A stretch of DNA of 61,286 bases. It comes from Clostridia bacterium (lineage in GTDB: Bacteria > Bacillota > Clostridia > Oscillospirales > CAG-272). The stretch is taken from positions 1 to 61,286 of the forward strand of contig JAFQFR010000022.1 of the NCBI GenBank assembly GCA_017398595.1, read 5' to 3'. Below, piece after piece: positions 40,786 to 48,653 of this stretch. Both the position numbers and the translations under genes were made by a program. The notes beneath the pieces were generated by a model, which worked only from the letters and a program-made list of their open reading frames with translations, had not been told where the DNA came from and did no database searches. Positions within the stretch are counted from its first letter, which is position 1. Each line of letters begins with the position of its first letter.

Positions 40786-40920
40786 ATGCTTAGAACCTAT
40801 CAGCCTAAGAAGCGCCAGAGAAAAAAAGAGCACGGCTTCAGAAAGAGAATGAAGACTGCTGACGGCAGAAAAGTTTTGAAGAGACGCCGCGCTAAGGGCA
40901 GAGCAAGACTTACTTACTAA
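40786..40920 (+). CDS. rpmH: 50S ribosomal protein L34
   Basis: 44 residues, the normal length, extremely basic: [20 protein letters not shown] then [27 protein letters not shown] is followed 9-10 nt later by the ATG at 40786. L34 sits in the 50S subunit, and its gene normally directly abuts rnpA near the replication origin. Here it ends with its own terminator and a 220-bp spacer before rnpA, and alaS instead of dnaA lies upstream. Confidence 0.97.
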   Translation: MLRTYQPKKRQRKKEHGFRKRMKTADGRKVLKRRRAKGRARLTY

Positions 40921-40963
40921 TTTTGCCTCTGCCGAATACTTGCTCCCTCGGGAGTTTCAAACT

Positions 40964-40998
40964 CCGATAACTCGCCACAGAGGTTATCGGGGTTTTGT
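40964..40998 (+). terminator. rpmH terminator
   Basis: 8-bp stem CCGATAAC/GTTATCGG with 11-nt loop, then GGTTTTGTT, 43 bp after the rpmH stop. Confidence 0.75.
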
Positions 40999-41003
40999 TA
41001 TAT

Positions 41004-41112
41004 CCTATGAAAATCTGCGATTTTCATAGGGGAAGGGGCGTGCGTTCGCACCCGGCTCAACCGCCGGCGCCCCTGTAAGGAGTTAAAAAGTCGGCACAGC
41101 CGCCTTTTTAAC
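41004..41112 (-). repeat. Three-stem intergenic element, copy D
   Basis: The most diverged copy. In the same order on the minus strand: TTAAAAAGGCGGC/GCCGACTTTTTAA core stem, CTCCTTAC, GGGGCGCCGGCGG...GCGCACGCCCC stem, then the CCTATGAAAATC/GATTTTCATAGG hairpin (41004-41030). Stem bases differ from copies A-C on both arms together, keeping pairing. It lies between rpmH and rnpA. Confidence 0.8.
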
Positions 41113-41141
41113 AAGAATTTTTAGATCGGAAGGATCACGAC

Positions 41142-41513
41142 GTGAAATACCGCGCTATTTGCGAAAATCATCTGTATTCCAAGGCATATAAAAAGGGCAA
41201 AAAGGCAGTGCTGCCGACACTGGCTGTCTATGTCCTGCCCGACTACCGAAAACATGCGTTGATGAAGGCAAATCCCGAGAAAAAATACATCAACCGCATC
41301 GGACTTACCGTCGGCAAAAAGATCGGCGGCGCCGTACAGCGCAACCGAGCAAAACGAATCCTTCGGCACGCATACAAAGAGATCGACACAGCTTACGGCG
41401 TAAAGACCGGGCACCTCATCGTGCTGGTCGCACGCGAAGCCATCGGCGGCAAGAAGACGCAGGATGTCGCGCGCGATATGACGCGGGCACTGCGCAAACT
41501 GGAACTTATATGA
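41142..41513 (+). CDS. rnpA: Ribonuclease P protein component
   Basis: 123 residues. RnpA helps the RNase P RNA cut tRNA 5' leaders. The signature [29 protein letters not shown] contains the essential RNR motif. Start is GTG at 41142, with GAAGGATC 8 nt before; no ATG fits better. The stop overlaps the yidD start (ATGA). Separate promoter not clear; the gene may rely on read-through from rpmH or on a promoter in the spacer. Confidence 0.95.
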   Translation: MKYRAICENHLYSKAYKKGKKAVLPTLAVYVLPDYRKHALMKANPEKKYINRIGLTVGKKIGGAVQRNRAKRILRHAYKEIDTAYGVKTGHLIVLVAREAIGGKKTQDVARDMTRALRKLELI

Positions 41514-41767
41514 AGTATATTTGTATCTGGCTTGTCAAGCTGTATCGAAAGTTTATTTCACCGCTCAAGCCGAGTTGTTGCAGGTTTACCCCGACCTGCT
41601 CTGCCTACGCCCTCGAGGCGTTTCAAAAACGTGGCTTTTTCTGTGGGCTGATCCTCACGGTATGGCGGATCCTGCGCTGCAATCCATTTTGCCGCGGCGG
41701 ATACGACCCCGTACCCGACAAAGGCTTTGCCCACCACTCAAAACAACCGGGCGATGAAGATGAATGA
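41510..41767 (+). CDS. yidD: Membrane protein insertion efficiency factor YidD
   Basis: 85 residues. YidD is a small amphipathic peripheral membrane protein that helps YidC insert proteins. The family motif is complete: [29 protein letters not shown] followed by [17 protein letters not shown]. Overlaps rnpA by 4 nt and precedes yidC by 32 nt, the usual order. Confidence 0.96.
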   Translation: MKYICIWLVKLYRKFISPLKPSCCRFTPTCSAYALEAFQKRGFFCGLILTVWRILRCNPFCRGGYDPVPDKGFAHHSKQPGDEDE

Positions 41768-41799
41768 GAAAGGATGTTCCGAAACGGAACAGGGTTACA

Positions 41800-42978
41800 A
41801 TGAATTCACTTTTCGACATTATCAATATACCGTTTGCGTATATTATGCGTTTCTTTGACAGCTTCACGGGCAACTATGCCCTGTCGCTGCTGCTGTTTAC
41901 CATCATTATCAAACTGGTCTTTGTACCGTCTGGTATCAAACAGCAGAAGAATCAGATCAAGATGGCGGCGCTTCGTCCCAAGGAGGAAGTCATCCGCAAG
42001 AAGTATGCAGGCCGCACCGACCAAGCGACCATGCAGAAGATGCAGCAGGAGATCATGGAGCTGCAGCAGAAGGAGAACGTCAGTCCCTTCGGCGGCTGCG
42101 CACCGATGATCGTGCAGCTTGTTGTCATCATGTCGGTCTACTACATCATCCGTCAGCCGCTGACCTATATCTGCGGCATGGGTGCGGAGACCTTGATCGA
42201 GCTCGCCAACACCCTCGGCCTCACTGTAAACGGTGCTGCCGTTACCACGAGCAACTTTGCAAGCTTTGACCAGATCAACGCCATCGCTGCCATCGAGCCC
42301 CAGCTCGAGACTCTGCTGCAGGTTCCCCAGTATGAGGCACTTTCCAAGATCCCGAACCTCAATTTCTGCGGTCTGAACCTCGGTATCACGCCTATGTCGG
42401 TTTGGACAGGCTTTACCTCCAGCACCGAAGTCACCGGTCTCGGCGTTCCGACCATCTGGAATGTCATCGCCTATGCGATCATCCCTGTAGGATGTTTCCT
42501 TTTGCAGGTCGGCACCATGAAGCTCACCCGAAAGTTCACCTATCAATCCCCCACGACCCAGGATGCGCAGACGGGCTGCAGCATGAAGATCATGGACTGG
42601 ACCATGCCCCTCATGTCGCTGTTCTTCTGCTTCAGCTTCTCGAGCGCGATCGGTCTGTACTGGATCTACTCGAACGTTCTCTCCTTTGTGCAGACGGTTC
42701 TGCTCGCAAAGCTGATGCCCGTGCCGAAGGTCACCGACGAGGACATCAAGAAGGCAGAGAAGGAAATGAAGGAAAAGGGTTACGACACGAAGAAGGCAAA
42801 CCTGCCCCGCGTTCGTTCGCTGCACCACATCGACGATGAAGACTACGAGTCCCTGCCCGAAGTAGAATCCGAGGTAAAGGGCGCATCGCAGACGCTTCTC
42901 AACGGTGAAAAGGTTCCCACGAAGAACGACCAAAGCAAGCCGAAGCTCAAAGACGAAAGCGACAAAAAGAAGAAATAA
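41800..42978 (+). CDS. yidC: Membrane protein insertase YidC/SpoIIIJ
   Basis: 392 residues. Inserts and folds membrane proteins, alone or with SecYEG. Gram-positive type, without the large periplasmic domain but with a larger than usual loop (residues about 120-215). Seen: NYALSLLLFTIIIKLVFVPSGIKQQKNQIKM (contains the conserved Arg/Lys groove region), FGGCAPMIVQLVVIMSVYYIIRQPL and FSSAIGLYWIYSNVLSFVQTVLL. Highly charged C-terminal tail (KPKLKDESDKKKK). A frame start at 41764 overlaps yidD; CAGGG 6 nt before 41800 and the family N-terminus favour 41800. No lipobox Cys at the start. Confidence 0.93.
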   Translation: MNSLFDIINIPFAYIMRFFDSFTGNYALSLLLFTIIIKLVFVPSGIKQQKNQIKMAALRPKEEVIRKKYAGRTDQATMQKMQQEIMELQQKENVSPFGGCAPMIVQLVVIMSVYYIIRQPLTYICGMGAETLIELANTLGLTVNGAAVTTSNFASFDQINAIAAIEPQLETLLQVPQYEALSKIPNLNFCGLNLGITPMSVWTGFTSSTEVTGLGVPTIWNVIAYAIIPVGCFLLQVGTMKLTRKFTYQSPTTQDAQTGCSMKIMDWTMPLMSLFFCFSFSSAIGLYWIYSNVLSFVQTVLLAKLMPVPKVTDEDIKKAEKEMKEKGYDTKKANLPRVRSLHHIDDEDYESLPEVESEVKGASQTLLNGEKVPTKNDQSKPKLKDESDKKKK

Positions 42979-43019
42979 GATTAGCAGAAAGGTTCGTGTT
43001 ACGGCACGAAAGTGATAGA

Positions 43020-44033
43020 ATGATTACCGAAATTACAGCCACCGGCAAGACCATCAATGACGCGGTAGAAGCACTCAAAGGCAAGCTCTGCGTGGATTCG
43101 CTCGACGAGATCGAATGGAAAGTCCTCAGTGCCGGTAAAAAAGGCGGTCTGTTCGGCATCGGCGCACAGCCTGCAAAGGTCGTTGCCTATGTGGAGACGC
43201 CCGACCCCGTAGAAGAAAAGAAGCCCGCGCCGAAAGCGGAAGTAAAGCCCCAGCCCAAGGCAGAGCCCAGAGCCGAGGTCAAGACCGAAGTCAAGGCAGA
43301 AGCACCCAAGGCTGAGACCAAGCGCCCCGAAAAGAAGCCGGTCGAGAAGAAGCCGACCGAAAAGAAGCCCGCCCCCGAGAAGAAGAGCGAGCCTAAGCCG
43401 AAAAAGCCCAAGACTCCCACCACCGAGGCAGAGCTCGGCGCCGCGATCTCCTTTGTAGAGACGCTGGCAAAGAATCTCAACCTCAATGTCACCACCAGCG
43501 TGACCACCGACGATGAAAACTGCAGCTGCATCCGCATCGCAGGCGATGACGCAGGCATGCTGATCGGCCACCACGGCGAAACGCTGGATGCCGTACAGTA
43601 TCTTGCCAACCTCGCGGCAAACCGCGCGGACGGTCAGGACGACCACGAGCGCATCTCGGTTGACGTAGAAGGCTATCGCGAAAAGCGCGAAGAGACGCTC
43701 CGCGCACTCGCCCGCAGAATGGCGGCAAAAGTACAGAAATACGGCAAGAGCGTTGTGCTCGAGCCGATGAACCCCTACGAGAGACGCATCATCCACTCGG
43801 AAGTGCAGAACATCGAGGGTGTTTCCACCAACTCGATCGGTTCGGACAGCAACCGTAAGGTCGTGATCTACCTGACCGAAAACGGCATGGGCAAGCTGCC
43901 CCCGAGAAACGACGGCAGAAGAAACAGCGATCACAACCGTCGTCGCCGCCGTCCTCACGCGCATACCGGCGCAACCGCTTCCGCAGAAGCGCCTGTTTCC
44001 GAAGCTTCCGAGACGGCAGCCGGCAACGACTAA
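43020..44033 (+). CDS. jag: Jag/KhpB RNA-binding protein
   Basis: 337 residues. Jag-N domain (TEITATGKTINDAVEALKGKL with the KKGGLFGIGAQPAKV end), a long Lys/Pro/Glu/Ala linker (about residues 65-135), a KH domain (SCIRIAGDDAGMLIGHHGETLDAVQYLANL, GHHG replacing GxxG), and an R3H domain (NPYERRIIHSEVQNIEGVSTNSIGSD with the R-x3-H motif ERRIIH). KhpB binds many RNAs and influences cell elongation in streptococci. C-terminal extension is His/Arg-rich. It follows yidC as usual. Confidence 0.95.
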   Translation: MITEITATGKTINDAVEALKGKLCVDSLDEIEWKVLSAGKKGGLFGIGAQPAKVVAYVETPDPVEEKKPAPKAEVKPQPKAEPRAEVKTEVKAEAPKAETKRPEKKPVEKKPTEKKPAPEKKSEPKPKKPKTPTTEAELGAAISFVETLAKNLNLNVTTSVTTDDENCSCIRIAGDDAGMLIGHHGETLDAVQYLANLAANRADGQDDHERISVDVEGYREKREETLRALARRMAAKVQKYGKSVVLEPMNPYERRIIHSEVQNIEGVSTNSIGSDSNRKVVIYLTENGMGKLPPRNDGRRNSDHNRRRRRPHAHTGATASAEAPVSEASETAAGND

Positions 44034-44037
44034 ACCT

Positions 44038-45420
44038 ATGGAAAGAGATTTTCTGTCTACCGTTGCCGCCGTCTCCACCCCGCGCGGAAAAGGCGGCGTG
44101 GCGCTGATCAGAATATCCGGAGAAGAAGCAGTGGCTGTAGCAAGTCGCTGCTTTTCTCCAAGATGCCGCACGGCGGTCGCGGATCTTGCACCGCGCACTG
44201 CGGTATTCGGCGATATTCTGGCGGACGGTGCGCCGATCGATGACGGCATGCTGACCGTCTTTCGAGCCCCCGCTTCCTACACGGGTGAGGACGTGGTCGA
44301 GATCACCTGCCACGGCGGTGTGCTGGTGACGCAGCGCGTACTGGAAGCGGTGTTTGCCGCCGGTGCGATCCCCGCGCCCGCGGGCGAATTCACCCGCCGC
44401 GCCTTTGTCAACGGCAAGCTGTCGCTGACCAAAGCGGAAGCTGTCGGCGAGATTTTAGAGGCAAAGAGCGACGCGCAGCTCCGCGTTGCCGCATCGCAGC
44501 GCCGCGGCGCACTCTCCGAGAAGGTCGAGGCTGCCGCACATGCGCTGACCGCGCTTGTCGCCGCGGTCTATGCCAAGATCGACTACCCCGACGAGGATCT
44601 CGCCGAGGTCAGCGACGAAGAATTTACGGCGCGTGCCAGCGCGGTATGCGCCGATCTTGCGCACCTGAAAGACACCTACCGCACGGGCAGTGCGATCTTC
44701 GCGGGCATCAACACGGTCATCTGCGGTGCGCCCAACCGCGGCAAAAGCTCGTTGTACAACGCCATCGCGGGGGAAGATGCCGCCATCGTCACCGAGATCG
44801 CGGGCACCACGCGCGACACGCTGGAGCGCGATCTGCCGCTCGGCAGCGTGCTGCTGCACCTGACCGACACCGCGGGCATCCATGAAACGACGGATGTTGT
44901 GGAGCAGATCGGCGTCAAGCGCGCCGAGGAAAAGTTGCAGAGCGCCGAGCTGATCCTCTGTGTGCTCGACGGCGCAAAGCCGCTCGACGACGAGGATCTT
45001 GCCCTCTTTGCGACGCTGCAAAACGTGTCCGCACCGAAGATCGCCGTCATCAACAAAGCCGATCTCGGCAGTCTGCCGCTCGACCTGCCCGATGGACTGT
45101 TCTGCGACGCGGTTGCCATCAGCGCAAAGCAAGGCGAAGGCATCGACCGTCTGCAAGCGGCGGTGGAATCGCTGTTTTTACAGGACGCTATCGACACGGC
45201 AAACGATGCCATCGTGACAAGCGCGCGCCAGTTCGCCGCGCTCGGTGAGGCGATCGACCGCATCACGGATGCTGTCGCCGTCGTAAACGGCGGCATGGGC
45301 ACCGACCTTGCCGCGAGCGATCTCGAACGCGCCGTTGCCGCGCTCGACGAGCTGGACGGCAGAACCGTTTGCGAGGAAGTCGTCTCCGAGATCTTCAGCC
45401 ACTTCTGCGTGGGTAAGTAA
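44038..45420 (+). CDS. mnmE: tRNA uridine-5-carboxymethylaminomethyl GTPase MnmE
   Basis: 460 residues. With MnmG it modifies the wobble uridine of tRNAs. The formyl-THF domain (FLSTVAAVSTPRGKGGVALIRISG), a helical domain, an inserted G domain with GAPNRGKSSLYNAI (P-loop), DTAGIHET, NKAD and the C-terminal active CxGK (FCVGK) are all present. Start follows jag by 4 nt. The partner mnmG, normally the next gene, is absent; the next feature is a repeat and an oppositely oriented gene. Confidence 0.97.
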   Translation: MERDFLSTVAAVSTPRGKGGVALIRISGEEAVAVASRCFSPRCRTAVADLAPRTAVFGDILADGAPIDDGMLTVFRAPASYTGEDVVEITCHGGVLVTQRVLEAVFAAGAIPAPAGEFTRRAFVNGKLSLTKAEAVGEILEAKSDAQLRVAASQRRGALSEKVEAAAHALTALVAAVYAKIDYPDEDLAEVSDEEFTARASAVCADLAHLKDTYRTGSAIFAGINTVICGAPNRGKSSLYNAIAGEDAAIVTEIAGTTRDTLERDLPLGSVLLHLTDTAGIHETTDVVEQIGVKRAEEKLQSAELILCVLDGAKPLDDEDLALFATLQNVSAPKIAVINKADLGSLPLDLPDGLFCDAVAISAKQGEGIDRLQAAVESLFLQDAIDTANDAIVTSARQFAALGEAIDRITDAVAVVNGGMGTDLAASDLERAVAALDELDGRTVCEEVVSEIFSHFCVGK

Positions 45421-45440
45421 GAAAATAAAAAAAGAATAAT

Positions 45441-45502
45441 GCGGGAAAAACTTTTTTATAAAAAGTTTTTCCCGCACCCTTTTCAAAAATTTTTGAAAAA
45501 GA
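45441..45502. repeat. A/T-rich hairpin element, half copy 3
   Basis: GCGGGAAAAACTTTTT/AAAAAGTTTTTCCCGC hairpin, ACCCTT, then TTCAAAAATTTTTGAA palindrome. Matches the left half of the elements at 18845 and 27272. It lies 20 bp after mnmE and before the convergent gene end at 45525, so it can act as terminator for both. Confidence 0.75.
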
Positions 45503-45524
45503 ATCGCTCTGTCGCGGTTTGCGT

Positions 45525-46061
45525 TTATCTCTTCCTTTTCGGAATGAGCAGGAAGATGACCACAACGACAGCGGCAACGACGAGCACTGCGATGATGATA
45601 CCCGCGGTCATGCCGCCGTCTTTTTCACCGTTTGCGGCGTGATTGCCGGTTGTGGTATGCGCCGTGGTCGTTTGCGCGGGCGCAGTCGTATGCGCAGGTG
45701 CGGTGGTCGTGACGCCGTTTGCATGGTCGGTCGTGACCGCGCCGCCGTGATCGGTGGTCATGGCACCTTCACCCGTAGCATTTCCGGTATGGTTGGTCGT
45801 AGCAGCACCGCTTTCCGCGGTTCTGCCGCGGTTGCCGGTAATATCCTCGCCGATACGCTCAACGCCGTCCTCGACACGGTCGATGCCGTTTGCGATCCCG
45901 TTTCGCACTTCGTTGCCTACGCGATTTGTCTCGCTGACATCACTGACGATGCCGTTTTGGCGCATCTCGTTCCATGTCGCGGCAGACGCCGAAACCAACA
46001 TCACAAGCGCAAGCGCCGCCGATACCGCAGCGACTTTCGCAATTTTTCTGGATTTTTTCAT
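45525..46061 (-). CDS. Secreted membrane-anchored protein with Thr/His/Ala-rich linker
   Basis: 178 residues, no family recognised. Signal peptide (MKKSRKIAKVAAVSAALALVMLVSASA), a short helical part (NEVRNGIANGIDRVEDGVERIGEDITGN), a low-complexity stalk full of Thr, His, Ala and Gly (VTTTAPAHTTAPAQTTTAHT), and a C-terminal membrane helix (GMTAGIIIAVLVVAAVVVVIFLLI) ending KRKR. This is a type I surface protein without a sortase motif. The Thr-rich stalk is like those of the SLH pair at 1771-4924. Start at 46061 (MKKSRK) is chosen because the longer frame adds ten residues ahead of the signal peptide. Confidence 0.7.
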   Translation of the reverse strand: MKKSRKIAKVAAVSAALALVMLVSASAATWNEMRQNGIVSDVSETNRVGNEVRNGIANGIDRVEDGVERIGEDITGNRGRTAESGAATTNHTGNATGEGAMTTDHGGAVTTDHANGVTTTAPAHTTAPAQTTTAHTTTGNHAANGEKDGGMTAGIIIAVLVVAAVVVVIFLLIPKRKR

Positions 46062-46154
46062 TTCACTACTGTCCTTTCCGTATACTTGCAAAGTTCCATG
46101 TTGTCAGTAACAGTTTTTCCGCGCGGTCGGACGGTGATACAAGGAGTTTTTTTC

Positions 46155-46493
46155 ATGGAAAGCAAAAGATTTGCAAAAAACGACAGCGGCTTTATCTGCC
46201 AGAACTGCGGCGCCGAGGTGCAGCCACTCGGCTCTTCCTCGCGCAACCACTGCCCGTTTTGCCTGTGCTCGATCCACATCGACGTCATGCCGGGTGACCG
46301 CCAAAATACCTGTCTCGGCATCATGGATCCGATCAAAGTGGAGCTAAATCCGAAAAAAGGCTATGTCATCGTGCATCGCTGCCGCAAGTGCGGCGAGATC
46401 AAGCGCAACCGTGCCGCGCACGATGCGCGCGTACAGCCCGACGATATAGATAAAATTATCGCCCTGACTGCCGCGGAAATTGAAAATATCTAA
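46155..46493 (+). CDS. RNHCP-domain zinc-ribbon protein
   Basis: 112 residues. The signature RNHCPFCLCSIHIDVMPGDR (30-49) is the RNHCP domain. Two Cys pairs (FICQNCGAE at 14-20 and HCPFC at 32-35), plus CRKCGEIKRNR later, suggest zinc binding. Function of the family is unknown, probably nucleic-acid related. CAAGGAG 8 nt before ATG. Convenient divergent arrangement with the surface protein at 45525, 93 bp apart. Confidence 0.85.
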   Translation: MESKRFAKNDSGFICQNCGAEVQPLGSSSRNHCPFCLCSIHIDVMPGDRQNTCLGIMDPIKVELNPKKGYVIVHRCRKCGEIKRNRAAHDARVQPDDIDKIIALTAAEIENI

Positions 46494-46503
46494 ATTTTAG
46501 ATA

Positions 46504-46532
46504 TTGTAAGTACAATCAGAATATGATAAAAT
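46504..46532 (+). promoter_or_regulatory. Promoter of the B-repeat lipoprotein/xpt operon
   Basis: TTGTAA (46504-46509), 17-bp spacer, TAAAAT (46527-46532) with TGA immediately ahead. Confidence 0.65.
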
Positions 46533-46559
46533 GAATGCACAGAATGTCGAAATCATTTT

Positions 46560-47696
46560 TTGATGCAGGAACGGTCAAGGGAGGTGGAGAATATAAAGAA
46601 ACTGTATGTTTTGCTGTCAATTTCCCTTCTCTGCCTTTTTTTGCTCGCCTGCAGCAGCACGCGGCAGCGCGTGCCCTTTGAACCGAGCATCACCGACCGC
46701 ACCGCGGCGGTGATCGACATTGCCGAGACCGAGCGCTCGAAGATCGATCTTCCGCCCGAGACCTCTGCGACCACGCAGCCGCAATACTATGAAGTGGTCG
46801 CCACTGCCGCCTCGGCAGCGACCACGACCAAAAAGCCTGCCGTGACCGAAGCACCCAAGGAATATTTCACCGTAAAATTCGTGGATACGGACGGATATAC
46901 CTCCATCTCGGTGCAGACCGTCGTTGAGGGCGGCAGTGCCATTCCGCCCACCATGCCCGAAAAGCGCGGTGACCTTATTTTTCGCGGATGGGACAAGGAC
47001 TATACCAACATCCGCCGCGGCACCATCGTAAAAGCGATCTACCAAAAAGAATGGCTGACCGTCCGCTTTTTTGACGCGGACGCGACGCTGCTCAAGACCG
47101 AGCAGGTACGCTACGGAGAAAGTGCCACTCCACCCGAGGTCAAGGACAAGAGCGGCTATCTTTTCGACGGTTGGAACGCGCTCTTTAACGACGTGACCGA
47201 GGATCTGGATGTCTATGCAACCTACTATACCGTTCCCGTGCGGAAATACGTCACTCTGCCGAATGTTTACGAGCTCTGCGAAGTCGCCGAAAACACGGAG
47301 GAACTTCCTCTTGCCGCCTATTATCGCAAGCTCTATGAGAATGTGCTGACCGTGGGCAATGAGGACTACGCGGGCAATATTCTGTACGGTAATTTCAGCG
47401 ATACGCTGTCCATTGAGGGCTTCAATTTTACAACTTTTGAAGGCATGCTCATGTTAAAAGGCTTCGGAGCCGAAACAGATGCCGACGTTGCACTGCGCCT
47501 GACCGTTTCGGTAGACGGCAAACAGATGTTCCAGGCAGAGCTGACCCGCTCCGGCGCCTACAAAAGCTTTGCCGTTGATCTCACCGATGCCAAAACGCTT
47601 ACGATCAAGCTGGAGCCGATCGTGGATAATTTTATCTACTATCAGGATGCCGTATTTATCGGTGGCCTTGTCAACGCAGTCCTCTATGAAAATTAA
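46560..47696 (+). CDS. Lipoprotein with two InlB-type B-repeats; probable ATA start at 46593
   Basis: 367-378 residues. A lipoprotein signal (KKLYVLLSISLLCLFLLAC with Cys near residue 20) is followed by a Thr-rich spacer, two InlB B-repeat units (FTVKFVDTDGYTSI... LIFRGWDKDYTNI and LTVRFFDADATLLKTEQVRYG... YLFDGWNALFND), and a beta-rich C-terminal region (VALRLTVSVDGKQMFQAELT). In-frame ATGs at 46560 and 46563 have no RBS and would put 12 residues (MMQERSREVENI) before the lipoprotein signal. The only strong RBS, AGGGAGGTGG, lies at 46578-46587 and points to the ATA at 46593. The GTG at 46584 is inside that RBS. Function unknown; first gene of a unit with xpt. Confidence 0.78.
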   Translation: MMQERSREVENIKKLYVLLSISLLCLFLLACSSTRQRVPFEPSITDRTAAVIDIAETERSKIDLPPETSATTQPQYYEVVATAASAATTTKKPAVTEAPKEYFTVKFVDTDGYTSISVQTVVEGGSAIPPTMPEKRGDLIFRGWDKDYTNIRRGTIVKAIYQKEWLTVRFFDADATLLKTEQVRYGESATPPEVKDKSGYLFDGWNALFNDVTEDLDVYATYYTVPVRKYVTLPNVYELCEVAENTEELPLAAYYRKLYENVLTVGNEDYAGNILYGNFSDTLSIEGFNFTTFEGMLMLKGFGAETDADVALRLTVSVDGKQMFQAELTRSGAYKSFAVDLTDAKTLTIKLEPIVDNFIYYQDAVFIGGLVNAVLYEN

Positions 47697-47723
47697 AAAT
47701 CTATACGAAAGAAAGGCTTTTTC

Positions 47724-48302
47724 ATGAAACTTCTTGAAGACAGAATCGTAAAAGACGGCAAAATCGGCGCAGGCAATGTGCTCAAAGTAGACAGCTTTGT
47801 CAACCACCAGATCGACGTTGCCTTTATGTGCGAGCTCGGCAAAGAGTTCAAGCGCCTGTTCGCAGACACCGAGGTCAACAAGATCCTCACCATCGAAGCA
47901 TCGGGCATCGGCATCGCCTGCCTGACCGCGCAGTACTTCGACGTGCCCGTTGTGTTTGCAAAGAAGACCAAGACCAACAACATCTACGCCGATGTGTACA
48001 CCTCGAAGGTCGAGTCCTATACGCACGGCACCACCTATGACATCGTGGTCTCCAAGCAGTTTTTGAACCCGGGCGACAAGGTCCTCATCATCGACGACTT
48101 TCTTGCCAAGGGCAGCGCGCTGAAAGGTCTGATCAGCCTGATCGAGGCAGCGGGCGCATCCGTTGTCGGCGCGGGCATCGTGATCGAAAAAGCATACCAG
48201 CCCGGCGGCGAACTGATCCGCTCGATGGGTATTCGCGTGGAATCGCTGGCGCGCATTGCTTCCATGACCGAGGAAGACGGCGTAAAGTTTGTAGAAGCGT
48301 AA
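47724..48302 (+). CDS. xpt: Xanthine phosphoribosyltransferase
   Basis: 192 residues. Salvages xanthine to XMP using PRPP. The start MKLLEDRIVKDGKIGAGNVLKVDSFVNHQ, ILTIEASGIGIACLTAQYFDVP and the PRPP loop KVLIIDDFLAKGSALKG are near-identical to characterised Xpt. The space before it is only 27 nt, so no purine riboswitch of the Bacillus type is present. GAAAGGC before ATG. Confidence 0.96.
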   Translation: MKLLEDRIVKDGKIGAGNVLKVDSFVNHQIDVAFMCELGKEFKRLFADTEVNKILTIEASGIGIACLTAQYFDVPVVFAKKTKTNNIYADVYTSKVESYTHGTTYDIVVSKQFLNPGDKVLIIDDFLAKGSALKGLISLIEAAGASVVGAGIVIEKAYQPGGELIRSMGIRVESLARIASMTEEDGVKFVEA

Positions 48303-48304
48303 TT

Positions 48305-48496
48305 ATGCAAAAGAAAAACACAGCGCCTTTGTGCGAAAACTGCGAGTACTACGACTATGACGAGCAGTATGAAATGTACATATGCACGCAGAACATGGAC
48401 GAGGATGAAATGTCCCGATTCCTGCACGCAGGCTATCGCCAATGCCCCTACTTCAAGTTTTACGACGAATACAAAAGCGTGCAAAAGCAAAACTGA
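48305..48496 (+). CDS. DUF6472-type small protein with Cys motif
   Basis: 63 residues. CENCEYYDYDEQYEMYICTQNMDEDEMSRFL and CPYFKFYDEYKSVQKQ match a small conserved protein of Clostridia annotated as DUF6472. Four Cys (10, 13, 27 and 47 approximately) could bind a metal. It is 2 nt after xpt and shares its transcript. Function unknown. Confidence 0.75.
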   Translation: MQKKNTAPLCENCEYYDYDEQYEMYICTQNMDEDEMSRFLHAGYRQCPYFKFYDEYKSVQKQN

Positions 48497-48514
48497 CAAA
48501 ACAATTTGATTACA

Positions 48515-48557
48515 ACGACCGCAAGGGGATATGTGACCCCTTGCGGTCATTGTTTTA
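48515..48557 (+). terminator. Terminator of the lipoprotein-xpt unit
   Basis: 13-bp stem (ACGACCGCAAGGGG with complement, one mismatch) followed by TTGTTTT. Confidence 0.85.
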
Positions 48558-48615
48558 TCCTGTGTTTTTTATTTGAAATTTTCATATTATTACTGCAATT
48601 TCTCTGCAAATGTGA

Positions 48616-48621
48616 TACAAT
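48616..48621 (+). promoter_or_regulatory. -10 box of the MATE gene
   Basis: TACAAT preceded by TGTGA; the -35 (CTGCAA, 48593-48598) is poor. The transcript would start about 26 bp before the ATG. Confidence 0.5.
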
Positions 48622-48653
48622 AAATTGAATTGCTATTTATCGAGGTCGCAGAG

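Noticed and set aside
45519..46154. Longer N-terminal part of the RNHCP frame (starting at 45519)
   Set aside because: Antisense to the surface protein gene; the RBS and family N-terminus place the start at 46155.
47697..47723. Purine riboswitch before xpt
   Set aside because: Only 27 nt separate xpt from the previous gene, far too short.
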